From Cristatella mucedo (Eukaryota > Bryozoa > Phylactolaemata > Cristatellidae), in the NCBI GenBank assembly GCA_009760855.2, contig WPIO01000031.1:949001-1013000 (forward strand): DNA of 64,000 bases, in the 5' to 3' direction. This document shows positions 24,701-30,330 of the stretch, in pieces. The notes under the pieces were generated by a model that made no database searches, was not told the origin of the DNA, and saw only the letters and a list, made by a program, of their open reading frames with translations. The translations under genes and the position numbers were made by a program. Numbering within the stretch: position 1 is the stretch's first letter; each line of letters starts with the position of its first letter.

Positions 24701-27629
24701 TATCGAAGGAGATTTAGTTCTCTTAGTGTGCTATGCAAGTGCATTATTATTATTATTATTAATGGCCGGTGGTGCCACATCCTGTGCATGCCGGCCTAGT
24801 TTGGATATTAGATTCAATATAGAGTGAAGACACGGGCCACACGAGAATATCGGCCCATTTGTATCGCAAGTGGAGTGACACTGCCTTTGAACGCCACGCA
24901 CCCTCTTTCGAGAAGCCTCGAAAGTTGTTCGGCGGCACCTGGGTAGTCGCATCTGCACCCTTTTCTTTCTTTTGCACAGCCCCGATGCGTACCCTTCGCC
25001 TGCCCTGCCCGTGTCCTCGTTGCAGCTCGAGTGTCTGCAAAGATTGCTGCCCTGGTGCCCCGCGGTGCAGCCCGACCTGATGCAGCAGGCTGTGTTCCGA
25101 TCTGCCTGGAATCTCCTGCTCCTCGCAGCATTCGAGCGCTGCTCGGGAGCAGAAGACGGTGGCTGCCTCGACTATGCCGACTTCCTCGGCCTCCTCGTCA
25201 GGTGCGGTACGCTCGCTTTGTGTGCAGGTCTAGCTCTGTGCGCTGCCTTTTTCTTTCGCCCGGTGACGTGACCAGTGCGCTTATCTTTCCACAGCTGCCC
25301 CATAATCGATCAAATAAATTTGCGAAAGTTCCACAACGCCTTCAAGTCGCCTGGCTTCGAGGCATGCTCGTTTCTGCTCGGCCACCTGTGCCCTGGCACG
25401 AGTGAAAACAAACTGGTAAGGCCAGCTGTAGCACTTTTGGCCTGTGATGCCTGCTCGAATGTATCTGCAATCTGGGCGGAGACTGGTGCACATGGCCGGC
25501 TAGTATCGGCGGCTGGTTTTTCGGATAATGTGCTGGGATTCTTTGCTCTGCATAAGTTTTAGTCGGAGATCGGTGTTTAATTTTAGGGCACGTCTACTAG
25601 TAGGGATGCAATATTGCAGCAGTGCCAGCAGTGGAAGCCCTTGTACCCCTCGCTGGCCAGTCAGGTGAGTGACCCATGAAAGCCACCGGCGGTGAACGTG
25701 CCGGCAAAACGAAGCCACCGTGGAGGGGCATCAGTTCAGCCTGCTTTTACGAAGGGAGTTAGCTAAAGCGCACGAGCTGTTTGCAAAAAACCTCACGGCT
25801 ACCACAGTGGTATGCTTGCTATGGTTGCTATACCATGCTGCTAATCCAGGCGCCCACCACCAGCATTGGTTGTCACTCGCGTCCTCGTCTGTCGATTGCT
25901 GCCGGCGCCGAGCCTCCAGCTGCACGTGACCATGGGATGTGCTGGCTAATGAGCTTGCCACCACTTGGGATGACCTGCTTTGTCCACTGAACCCACTGCC
26001 ACACGTGGGCCTATCTCGCCGGCCCATCCATCATTAATCGCCCTTTGGGTCAAGCCCCTCCCCCAGAATCCACTCCCGTGTCAATGTGCAGCTATCACTG
26101 GTGCCTTGTAGCCGGTACATGTATTGTTCTTTTTGTGCTTTTGCATGAGACATTGCATGCTATCTCTCACCAATTGATATGCTTTCTGTACATCATATGT
26201 AATATGCCTTAAAAGCGATATAATTTTCTTAGGGCGTCGTGGAAATATCTACTTATTAACATAACCGAAGTCGGGGTACCATTATCAAAATAATCATCTG
26301 AAAAGCAGCTGGTAGCTTACAGTGAGCCGTAGTAGAGTCTAATATTAGCTTACGTAACAGCCTCATTTTTATAGCGGCAGATGACCCAGACTGCTATCAC
26401 CACTGCTTGCAGTTGGCAATAAAGGATCACCCACTGCAGGATTCGAATCCACGACCTCGGTCGTTAAGAACAAGCACCTTACTTCCTGGGCTATCACGGC
26501 CCCTTTTGGTCAGAAACATTTGGTTTATGTGCTGCCACCTCGTAGTGCAGTCAAAGGCCACCACAAAACCACCACACCAGATTCCTGCTGAAGTCAAATG
26601 TTCACATGCCTTTAGTGAAGTGCCATCTGGATCTCTGCATCTCCAACTGCCAACCCCTACTCAATGGTGCCAAGGTGCATTCCCTCTCAATCGTACCCAG
26701 CAGCCCTTCTTACGCTGCTGCTGTCGGCAGGTGGGGGGCCCAAGGCATTGCCACCCAGCTGGCCCCCCACCCAGCTGGCCCCCCACCCAGCTGCCTCCCC
26801 ACCCAGCTGCCCCCCACCCAGCTGCCCCCCACCTAGCTGCCCACCCTCCCAGCAACATCTGCGACCAGCTTACCTTACCGTCTACCCACACCTGGCTGCA
26901 CTAGCAGCTTTATCTCTCGGGCCACGATTTACTGTGCTGATTGTCTGTTGCTGGCATGATCCACCGGCCGATATTTTTGTCGTCGTGGCACGAGCGGCTC
27001 TGCCTGCAAGCTACCTGATCGTACCACCTGGACCATTCCTGCTACTTGGACTGCTGCTGGTAGCAGCGCTAGCGGCCGAGGCATGTGGGTTGGGAAGGAC
27101 CTGTGAACTGCTTAGACTGACTGGCTGGTTTGCAGAGATTTCGAGATTACGAAATTTTGCAGAGACACATCAATAAAGCCGAACTTTTCAAATCGAGCTT
27201 CGGCTCACGGTTGCACTACATAGTGGCTGAGCCGAGTTTAGTTATGCTCATGCCTGTGTGCAAGCCTGCATACACAAGCCCGTGTGCTCGCTTTGCAGCA
27301 TGCCAGCTACCTTTGAGGGGGTGGGAGTTAAACATCACTAATAGCCCATGTGACTCTTCACTTGAGGAAACTGTGCCTAAAGCAAGCTGAAGACCATACC
27401 TTTGTGTGAATTGTGCTCGGCTGAATTGCGGTTTTCAATTTGACCTGAGCGGCACGACATTCTTATCTCGGACAAGCGATCTTGATTTATAGTCTTTGTA
27501 TGAGTGCCTCTGCAGCAGCTGCTTTTGACCTTCTCCTCTTTCTCCTCCACAGTACAGTTCGACCGTATCATGGCTAATTATTCCATTTTTCCATTTCAGG
27601 TCGAATTTCTTGTAAACCGCACTTGCTGA
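22..27629 (+). CDS. KNTC1: KNTC1/ROD kinetochore protein, C-terminal 17 exons (partial gene)
   Basis: ROD is the large helical-solenoid subunit of the ROD-Zwilch-ZW10 complex. At unattached kinetochores it recruits Mad1-Mad2 and, through Spindly, dynein to run the spindle checkpoint. Seventeen exons join in consistent phase: 22-122, 439-653, 6700-6758, 6892-7047, 8097-8222, 10607-10844, 12792-12931, 13423-13517, 17504-17573, 18787-18896, 19170-19305, 23920-24015, 25026-25201, 25295-25415, 25587-25664, 27136-27222 and 27600-27629. They give about 678 codons, against roughly 2,200 residues in the human protein. From exon 6 onward the order of motifs follows the human C-terminal (Rod_C) region as I remember it, for example [11 protein letters not shown] against RTRALQCLFYL and GGLLHQLVE against NGLLQKLLG. 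Exons 1-5 are assigned by splice continuity and composition. The gene begins upstream of the window. The last two junctions and the stop are the weakest part. Introns are loaded with LINE and SINE insertions. Confidence 0.88.
439..653 (+). CDS. KNTC1: KNTC1 exon 2 of window
   Basis: The acceptor is CTCTGCAG and the donor GCAG|GTCAAA. The frame is open for 71 codons ([17 protein letters not shown] ... [12 protein letters not shown]), charged and helical in character as expected for the ROD solenoid. The end phase is 1, which matches the start of the exon at 6700. Confidence 0.72.
2818..3022 (+). repeat. Pyrimidine-rich (CT)n/(CTAT)n microsatellite
   Basis: Degenerate TCTCTAT and TCTATC units pass into a nearly pure (CT)n run at about 2,962-3,021. 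It opens artificial serine/leucine-rich frames on the plus strand and arginine/glutamate-rich frames on the minus strand. Confidence 0.9.
3371..3440 (+). repeat. (TG)n-rich microsatellite
   Basis: Interrupted (TG)n with TGCG variants. The minus-strand frames over it read as histidine/threonine repeats and are not genes. Confidence 0.85.
3990..5157 (+). mobile_element. L2-like LINE (family L2A), 5'-truncated, reverse transcriptase to 3' tail
   Basis: This is the longest plus-strand L2A copy. It starts inside the reverse transcriptase just before the catalytic box [11 protein letters not shown] (about 4,065) and continues through FLKLNDDK and [14 protein letters not shown]. After a stop at 4,448 it goes on with [34 protein letters not shown] and, after a frameshift near 4,650, [15 protein letters not shown]. 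This order is typical of the L2/CR1 group. The 3' region ends with a hairpin (5,089-5,128) and an (ATT)n tail (to about 5,157). Stops and frameshifts make it inactive. Confidence 0.9.
5089..5157 (+). repeat. L2A 3' hairpin and (ATT)n tail (type copy)
   Basis: An outer stem AAGCRCC/GGCGCTT encloses an inner stem AGAGA/TCTCT within AGAGATTGAGTTCTCT, followed by (ATT)n. The same structure recurs at more than ten places in the window, in both orientations. Confidence 0.85.
6700..6758 (+). CDS. KNTC1: KNTC1 exon 3 of window
   Basis: A short exon between GTGCCGCAG and AAG|GTGAGG. It reads [19 protein letters not shown] after the split alanine codon. The in-phase junction with exons on both sides is the main support. 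Confidence 0.68.
6892..7047 (+). CDS. KNTC1: KNTC1 exon 4 of window
   Basis: Exactly 52 codons between CGTTGCAG and AAG|GTAGGC, starting [20 protein letters not shown] and ending [11 protein letters not shown]. It is helical and rich in alanine and leucine. Both ends are phase 0. Confidence 0.72.
7447..7735 (+). mobile_element. L2A 3' end fragment
   Basis: It contains the last ORF2 codons ([13 protein letters not shown], degenerate from [13 protein letters not shown]), then the L2A 3' untranslated region, the hairpin near 7,670-7,710 and a (TTA)n tail. It lies in the intron between the KNTC1 exons at 6,892 and 8,097. Confidence 0.85.
8097..8222 (+). CDS. KNTC1: KNTC1 exon 5 of window
   Basis: Exactly 42 codons between TTTTTCAG and AAG|GTATGT, reading [19 protein letters not shown] ... 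[11 protein letters not shown]. The pattern resembles the ROD segment that has a KEMAISCIQW-like stretch, as I recall it. Both ends are phase 0. Confidence 0.75.
8223..10606 (+). other. KNTC1 intron with no recognised repeat
   Basis: AT-rich, CpG-poor intronic sequence. I see no transposon, RNA gene or conserved coding motif. Open frames are all below 100 codons and lack recognisable domains. Confidence 0.5.
10607..10844 (+). CDS. KNTC1: KNTC1 exon 6 of window
   Basis: The exon runs from acceptor CGTTGCAG to donor CCCG|GTGAGT, 79 codons plus one base. The segments [20 protein letters not shown] and [13 protein letters not shown] align with the human ROD block that has AKKAYVHLKRQYQRSA and KPTSLIVALYEH. 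This is the first exon in the window with a clear colinear ROD match. Confidence 0.85.
11085..11790 (-). mobile_element. L2B LINE fragment, interrupted by an L2A 3' end
   Basis: On the minus strand it reads [20 protein letters not shown], the C-terminal ORF2 signature. It ends at 11,085-11,150 in the L2B tail (ATTAC repeats after a TTTGTGGAGTTACAGACGG-like block). Upstream parts continue at 11,400-11,555 and 11,712-11,790. The gap of about 155 bp between them is a separate plus-strand L2A 3' end. Confidence 0.8.
11560..11712 (+). mobile_element. L2A 3' end nested in L2B
   Basis: A short L2A tail with part of the hairpin duplicated (two AGAAAGAGATT blocks) and an AT-rich ATT tail. Flanking L2B sequence aligns across it with the uninterrupted L2B copy at 40.4-40.6 kb. 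Confidence 0.7.
12792..12931 (+). CDS. KNTC1: KNTC1 exon 7 of window
   Basis: Acceptor TTTTATAG, donor ATG|GTACGC. The segment [19 protein letters not shown] ... SWLG corresponds to human AAKEIAEVNEINLEKVWDML ... KWLC, with matching spacing. Phase 1 in, phase 0 out. Confidence 0.87.
13423..13517 (+). CDS. KNTC1: KNTC1 exon 8 of window
   Basis: Acceptor GTTGTCAG, donor AGCAA|GTGAGT. It encodes a polar, probably disordered linker ([20 protein letters not shown]) in the position where the human protein also has a low-conservation linker. It ends in phase 2, which the exon at 17504 completes to lysine. Confidence 0.8.
13619..13680 (+). repeat. 31-bp tandem duplication
   Basis: Two adjacent copies of a unit with GAGCTCATCATGAACCC and TGTAGAGTGT, differing at a few bases. 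Confidence 0.75.
14000..14070 (-). mobile_element. SINE-A 3' fragment
   Basis: The block has GTAGCTGATTTACCAGCCTC, the reverse of the SINE-A tail, and a short stretch of SINE body. The promoter boxes are missing. It abuts the L2A tail at 14,085. Confidence 0.65.
14085..15810 (-). mobile_element. L2A LINE, longest copy, reverse transcriptase domain
   Basis: Read on the minus strand from 15,810. A degenerate LDPIPTVLL ... MSLASG motif and [12 protein letters not shown] ... [10 protein letters not shown] (reverse transcriptase blocks) come first, followed by [15 protein letters not shown] (catalytic YADD) and [15 protein letters not shown]2 C-terminal remnants, the hairpin at about 14,098-14,148 and an ATT tail complete it. 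Several frameshifts and stops are present. It is the most complete L2A copy here, lacking only the N-terminal endonuclease part. Confidence 0.88.
15811..17503 (+). other. KNTC1 intron segment without recognised elements
   Basis: AT-rich sequence. An open stretch at 16,205 after a good acceptor was considered as an exon and dropped (see rejected items). I see nothing else. Confidence 0.5.
17504..17573 (+). CDS. KNTC1: KNTC1 exon 9 of window
   Basis: A 70-nt exon between GTGTTTTAG and CGG|GTAAGC. The segment [20 protein letters not shown] aligns with human VQYLLLSRPIDYSSRMLFVF. The phase fits both neighbours exactly, which decides in favour of this exon over an open stretch near 16,205. Confidence 0.86.
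17638..17725 (+). repeat. (GT)n microsatellite
   Basis: About 45 bp of pure (TG)n, then TGCGTG and TGTATG variants. It lies 64 bp after the KNTC1 exon at 17,504-17,573. The cysteine/valine-repeat frames across it are artefacts. Confidence 0.92.
17820..18070 (+). mobile_element. L2-like LINE internal fragment
   Basis: It reads [20 protein letters not shown] and [10 protein letters not shown], degenerate from QNSAARLV ... [10 protein letters not shown] of the L2A C-terminal region. No tail is present. Confidence 0.75.
18360..18522 (+). mobile_element. SINE-A copy
   Basis: A tRNA-like head with an A-box-like region and the B box GGTTCGGATCC, then the SINE-A body and tail ending GGCTGTTAAATCAGCT. 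It sits 264 bp upstream of a KNTC1 exon. Confidence 0.85.
18787..18896 (+). CDS. KNTC1: KNTC1 exon 10 of window
   Basis: Acceptor CATCTGTAG, donor TATCG|GTACGT. The segments [19 protein letters not shown] and MEDLEKLTG match human HQLTFAHRTRALQCLFYL and KETIESLFK. This is one of the strongest colinear matches in the gene. Confidence 0.9.
19170..19305 (+). CDS. KNTC1: KNTC1 exon 11 of window
   Basis: Acceptor TTTTGCCAG, donor CCGCAG|GTACAG. One base completes the arginine codon, then 45 codons follow. [15 protein letters not shown] and [15 protein letters not shown] align with human RCITFLASFETLNI and KEGMIKGLWKNHSHE. Confidence 0.9.
19555..20215 (+). mobile_element. L2A fragment split by a SINE-A insertion
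   Basis: L2A C-terminal ORF2 sequence, [17 protein letters not shown] in degenerate form, stops near 19,665 and resumes at about 19,838 with the next motif. It then continues through the 3' region to a hairpin at 20,155-20,190 and an ATT tail. The gap is filled exactly by a SINE-A copy. Confidence 0.82.
19666..19835 (+). mobile_element. SINE-A copy nested in L2A
   Basis: A near-consensus copy with perfect B box GGTTCGAATCC, body and tail GGCTGTTAAATCAGCTAA followed by a T run. Its placement shows that SINE-A moved after this L2A copy had inserted. Confidence 0.9.
20370..20885 (+). mobile_element. Degenerate L2-like LINE fragment
   Basis: It reads [18 protein letters not shown] and NIGKTR, matching [18 protein letters not shown] and NIAKIR of L2A, with broken downstream ORF2 sequence. 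No hairpin tail is visible. Confidence 0.65.
21303..21350 (+). repeat. (CA)n microsatellite
   Basis: Pure (CA)24 or so without interruptions. Confidence 0.95.
21753..21812 (+). repeat. (TA)n microsatellite
   Basis: About 30 bp of pure (TA)n, then CGTATATG and a second short TA run. It can fold back on itself. Confidence 0.92.
23391..23441 (+). repeat. 26-bp tandem duplication
   Basis: Two adjacent copies of AATTATTTTCTAGTTTACTG plus GAGTTT, essentially identical, which points to a recent duplication. Confidence 0.85.
23920..24015 (+). CDS. KNTC1: KNTC1 exon 12 of window
   Basis: Thirty-two codons between ACGTTACAG and [29 protein letters not shown] and GGLLHQLVE match human AVRLVTELCLEYKIYDL and NGLLQKLLG almost position for position. 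Confidence 0.93.
24440..24612 (+). mobile_element. SINE-A copy, diverged
   Basis: Degenerate B box (GGTTTGAGTTG), a recognisable body and tail GGCTGTTAAATCAGCTAA followed shortly by a T run. It lies in the intron before the KNTC1 exon at 25,026. Confidence 0.8.
24690..24762 (+). mobile_element. Solo L2A-type hairpin and (ATT)n tail
   Basis: Only the hairpin (GGAGATTTAGTTCTCT core with decayed outer stem) and the ATT tail are present. Confidence 0.7.
25026..25201 (+). CDS. KNTC1: KNTC1 exon 13 of window
   Basis: Acceptor CGTTGCAG (ends 25025), donor GTCAG|GTGCGG. It begins [14 protein letters not shown], corresponding to human YLRKVLKAISSIHSL, and continues through [14 protein letters not shown] to [11 protein letters not shown]. 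An AG at 24,979 also precedes an open stretch, but its phase does not fit exon 12. The AG at 25,025 does, and a pyrimidine-rich tract lies before it. Confidence 0.87.
25295..25415 (+). CDS. KNTC1: KNTC1 exon 14 of window
   Basis: Acceptor TTTCCACAG, donor AACTG|GTAAGG. The segment [16 protein letters not shown] ... [12 protein letters not shown] corresponds to human CPVSGDLDLIGVARQY ... PAFALACLMLM. The split serine codon joins exon 13. The intron before it is only 93 bp. Confidence 0.9.
25587..25664 (+). CDS. KNTC1: KNTC1 exon 15 of window
   Basis: Twenty-six codons between AATTTTAG and [26 protein letters not shown] parallels human SCDPQVILKQLEEH. Both ends are phase 0. Confidence 0.85.
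26346..26503 (-). mobile_element. SINE-A copy
   Basis: Reverse orientation. The tail complement is degenerate (TTACGTAACAGCCTC), the B box reads GGATTCGAATCC on the plus strand, and the head is near 26,490. Confidence 0.83.
26749..26852 (+). repeat. C-rich minisatellite of about 16 bp
   Basis: At least six units of the type CCACCCAGCTGGCCCC, with CTGCC variants. It lies in the intron between the KNTC1 exons at 25,587 and 27,136. It is strongly strand-asymmetric (C-rich on plus). Confidence 0.9.
27136..27222 (+). CDS. KNTC1: KNTC1 exon 16 of window, 3' end uncertain
   Basis: The acceptor GGTTTGCAG is clear. [17 protein letters not shown] corresponds to human KEFGILAKTKYFQMLK. The donor ATA|GTGGCT at 27,223 is weak, but it keeps phase 0 and joins the next exon so that the spacing to VEFLVN equals that of human ELVNYL. 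An alternative donor at 27,210 would give an early stop in the next exon. Confidence 0.72.
27600..27629 (+). CDS. KNTC1: KNTC1 terminal exon, stop TGA (possibly frameshifted)
   Basis: A strong pyrimidine tract and CAG end at 27,599. The frame then reads VEFLVNRTC and stops at TGA 27,627-27,629. In the human protein ELVNYL is followed by ANDLSLDEAS and about 30 more residues. Here ADDLLNLPV lies just downstream in another frame, as if one T near 27,624 were extra. The end may therefore be a true shortened C-terminus, a sequencing indel or a lineage change. Confidence 0.5.
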   Translation, partial: VEFLVNRTC

Positions 27630-27739
27630 TGACCTCTTGAACCTTCCAGTGCCTGGTGGACGGAAGTTGCAGCTACCACCGTGTCATGTTACAAACGATG
27701 ACTGGTGGCTTGCTTAGGAGGACATACTTCATTTGCATC

Positions 27740-27815
27740 AACTCTCTCTCACTCTCTCACTCTCTCTCACTCTCTCTCACTCTCTCTCTCTCTCTCTCTC
27801 TCACTCTCTCACTCC
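27740..27815 (+). repeat. (CT)n/(CTCA)n microsatellite
   Basis: CTCTCTCACTCT-type units with a purer (CT)n centre, just beyond the inferred KNTC1 stop. Confidence 0.9.
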
Positions 27816-27899
27816 TCGGACCGAGCAGCCTGCTTGGTTTGTCGGTGAAGCTCCCGGGATTACTGCTGCACTGTCTTCGATCAGCCCTAAAGATTGACG

Positions 27900-28500
27900 C
27901 TCTGATGCCTAACACTTTGACAGCAAGCAAAATCACTCCGAACGATATGGAAGCGATGCGTTTGCCTCCTCTTTTTTAAATCTCGCCGATCTTGATCCAT
28001 GTGACTATGCTCTTGCCTGCAAGAATATCAATGCAAACGTTTCTGGTAGTGAAGTGAATGCCTGTGCCGTGCTGTGGAGCTGGCATGCATACGGCTAAGT
28101 CCACTTTGTCTGGTCTCGTTTTGTTGACCAATCGCACCAGCATAGGCCAAGGTGAGTTGTGCTGACGATGGCATCGACCAGGATCTACTTCTTGCCTGCA
28201 CTGACGGACGTGCTACCTGCTACTAAGTGCTAACTACTGACGGTGCCGCAAAACTAGAGACTAATGCTTGCTCTTCAAAAGGCAACGTGATCCACAACCG
28301 GTGACCATGTATTACAGTGGCTCTATCCTCAACTTGCAAGCTCCTCTTAGTGCACAGAATTTGGCTAAGCAATTTGTCCTCGATGAACAAGTTTGTCTCT
28401 GTCGCTTTTGCGGACTGGACAAAACCTGCCCAGCCCCTTGCTCTGAAGGTTGCAAGGGCTAGAGGTAGTAATATGTGCATTTAAGCATGACGAAACGTCT
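27900..28500. other. Unassigned stretch downstream of KNTC1
   Basis: No repeat or conserved coding motif recognised. CpG becomes more frequent than in the KNTC1 introns. No AATAAA polyadenylation signal is obvious in the first few hundred bases after the stop. Confidence 0.4.
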
Positions 28501-30330
28501 CGAAACTAGGTGCTTGTAAACTGTGAGCCGTTGCCACTCACTTATTTGTCTGGGATCCCTAAATTTGCAGATAGTGTCGAGGACTTGCTTCATGTCCACT
28601 GCGTGTACTGCATTGAGCTTGTATGCAGTAAACAATTTGCTATAATAATCGATAGTAAATAAGTAGTAACTTCCATCGATAGCAGGTCCACTCCCTGCTT
28701 CAGGTGTTTGTATTTCGGAGAACCTGGACCACATGGTGATGGTGATGAATAGTTCAGTTGTCTTTTTGAATTCTTTAGATATGCTAAGAAATGGGCCGTG
28801 ATAGCACCGGATGTAAGGTGCTTGCTCTTCACGACCGAGGTCGTGGGTTCGAATCCTACTGTTGGGCGATCCTTTATTGCCAACTACAAGCAGTGGTGAT
28901 AGCCGATAAGGCTCTTCTGCCGCTATCCAAATGAGGCTGTTAAATAAGCTAAGACTATTTTTGTGTGCTGCCGCCAAGAATTCAGTGCCGTTGATGTAGC
29001 TAGGTCAATTGACCTAGTGTTTTAGTAGGATGATAGTTTTTACAATACCAAAGTGCACACAGGCGGTGCGATGCCTGCTGTCGAATTGACTGAGGGACGA
29101 CCACGTGTTCGCCTTTGAAGATCAAGTCTGTTCTGGAAAATCTTGCCGAAATCCTCAGGAAGGCCTCAAATGAGCAGGTAAGTGTCGATATCTATCTGTA
29201 CAGCCTGTCACTAAGTATGTTAGTTCGGCTTGAAGTGCTGTATATCAGTTGCTGTTGCTCGTCGTCAGGCTTCTCATCGTAGGGCCGGTAGGGTTCGGCG
29301 GTGTCTAGCTACTCGTGGGCCTTGTACAGACGATTTCATGGGCTCTGCTGAGTGAGTACATCTGCTATGACCAACTCATTTCCATGCTTACGGACTACTA
29401 AGACGAACGGGTAGCGCCTCCTTAAGACACCAAGTAGTGGAACATGGTCATTTTCTGTTGGCCGACTCTGCCCAAAGACATAATGGTGAAATCATCCGAG
29501 GCATCATATGAACAGCCCTCGTCTTCTTTCGAACATCATTTCTGAAGTGGGGTCAAAATTTGAGAAGCATATATGGATTGAAAGGCCCCAGGTTTTCCAT
29601 CAGTTGTGCTCCAAGGCATTTGCTGTCCTACAAGCACGAAGTCTCTGTATGCGTTGAGTGTCGTGAAGATGCACATTTATCTAACTTTATCTTCATCTAA
29701 CTTTAGGCAAACTGGATTAAGTAATCAGCCATCTCTAGTAACTGAAAGACGTCGTTTGACGAGGGTAAGTTAAATTTCTGATGGCATTCCCCTTGATCGA
29801 ATGCAGCCTGACATCCCCTCGCCCGACAAGACACGGCTCAAGTAGAGAATTATCTATGTTAAGGTCTAGATGAGTGTCACTGCATTTTGCCAAAAACATA
29901 CCTCTGGTTCGTGAACAATACCTCATTGCGGACCCGTTTACGAATATGTCATCAATGTATGTATATAAATACCGGGGAAGTCCGCTAAACGAATCGAAAT
30001 AATGTGTGTAAGACCTCAGCGGCTGAAGTATAACCGAATGGCGATCGCAAAAATTAAATACTTTCGAAAAGTGTGGCAATCGTCGTTAAAAGACTGCTGG
30101 CCTTATCAAAGCCCACCTACACAGTGGTGCAGGTTGGCCTTGATGGTGGGCACACCTTGATGGCAGGTGGGCACACACCCACCACACACAATCAGGTTCT
30201 GTGCACAGTGGATCGAGCTTCTTGGAGCCCACTCGATCTTGGAAAGATCCCAGTCGTCCGGAGCTGCCGGTTTTGTAATCCCGGTTTCGCAACTAACCCT
30301 GGTAATTGTGTTACACATACTGTGGATTCG
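28500..30330 (-). mobile_element. Decayed Ty3/gypsy-like retrotransposon, pol region
   Basis: Read on the minus strand. A weak start of reverse transcriptase (30,110-30,320) is followed by LYTYIDDIFVNGSAM (about 29,970; YIDD in place of YLDD) and LRSIKG-like and TYPRQTTSFSY (P.PTT...L region). A broken RNase H stretch with FQSIYASQILTPLQK (about 29,550) follows, then an integrase-like block DGSYYLFTIDYYSKLFTAYK (28,640-28,700). The order RT-RNase H-integrase is that of Ty3/gypsy pol. Many stops are present and no LTRs were found. Confidence 0.6.
28799..28950 (+). mobile_element. SINE-A copy inserted in the gypsy remnant
   Basis: It has B box GGTTCGAATCC and a degenerate tail GGCTGTTAAATAAGCT. 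It separates the integrase-like block from the RNase H-like block of the minus-strand gypsy remnant, so it is younger than that element. Confidence 0.85.

Noticed and set aside
24980-25025. Upstream acceptor extending the KNTC1 exon at 25,026 with [15 protein letters not shown]
   Set aside because: The reading frame needs a phase-2 donor, while the preceding exon ends in phase 0. The stretch is pyrimidine-rich and works as the acceptor tract for the AG at 25,025.
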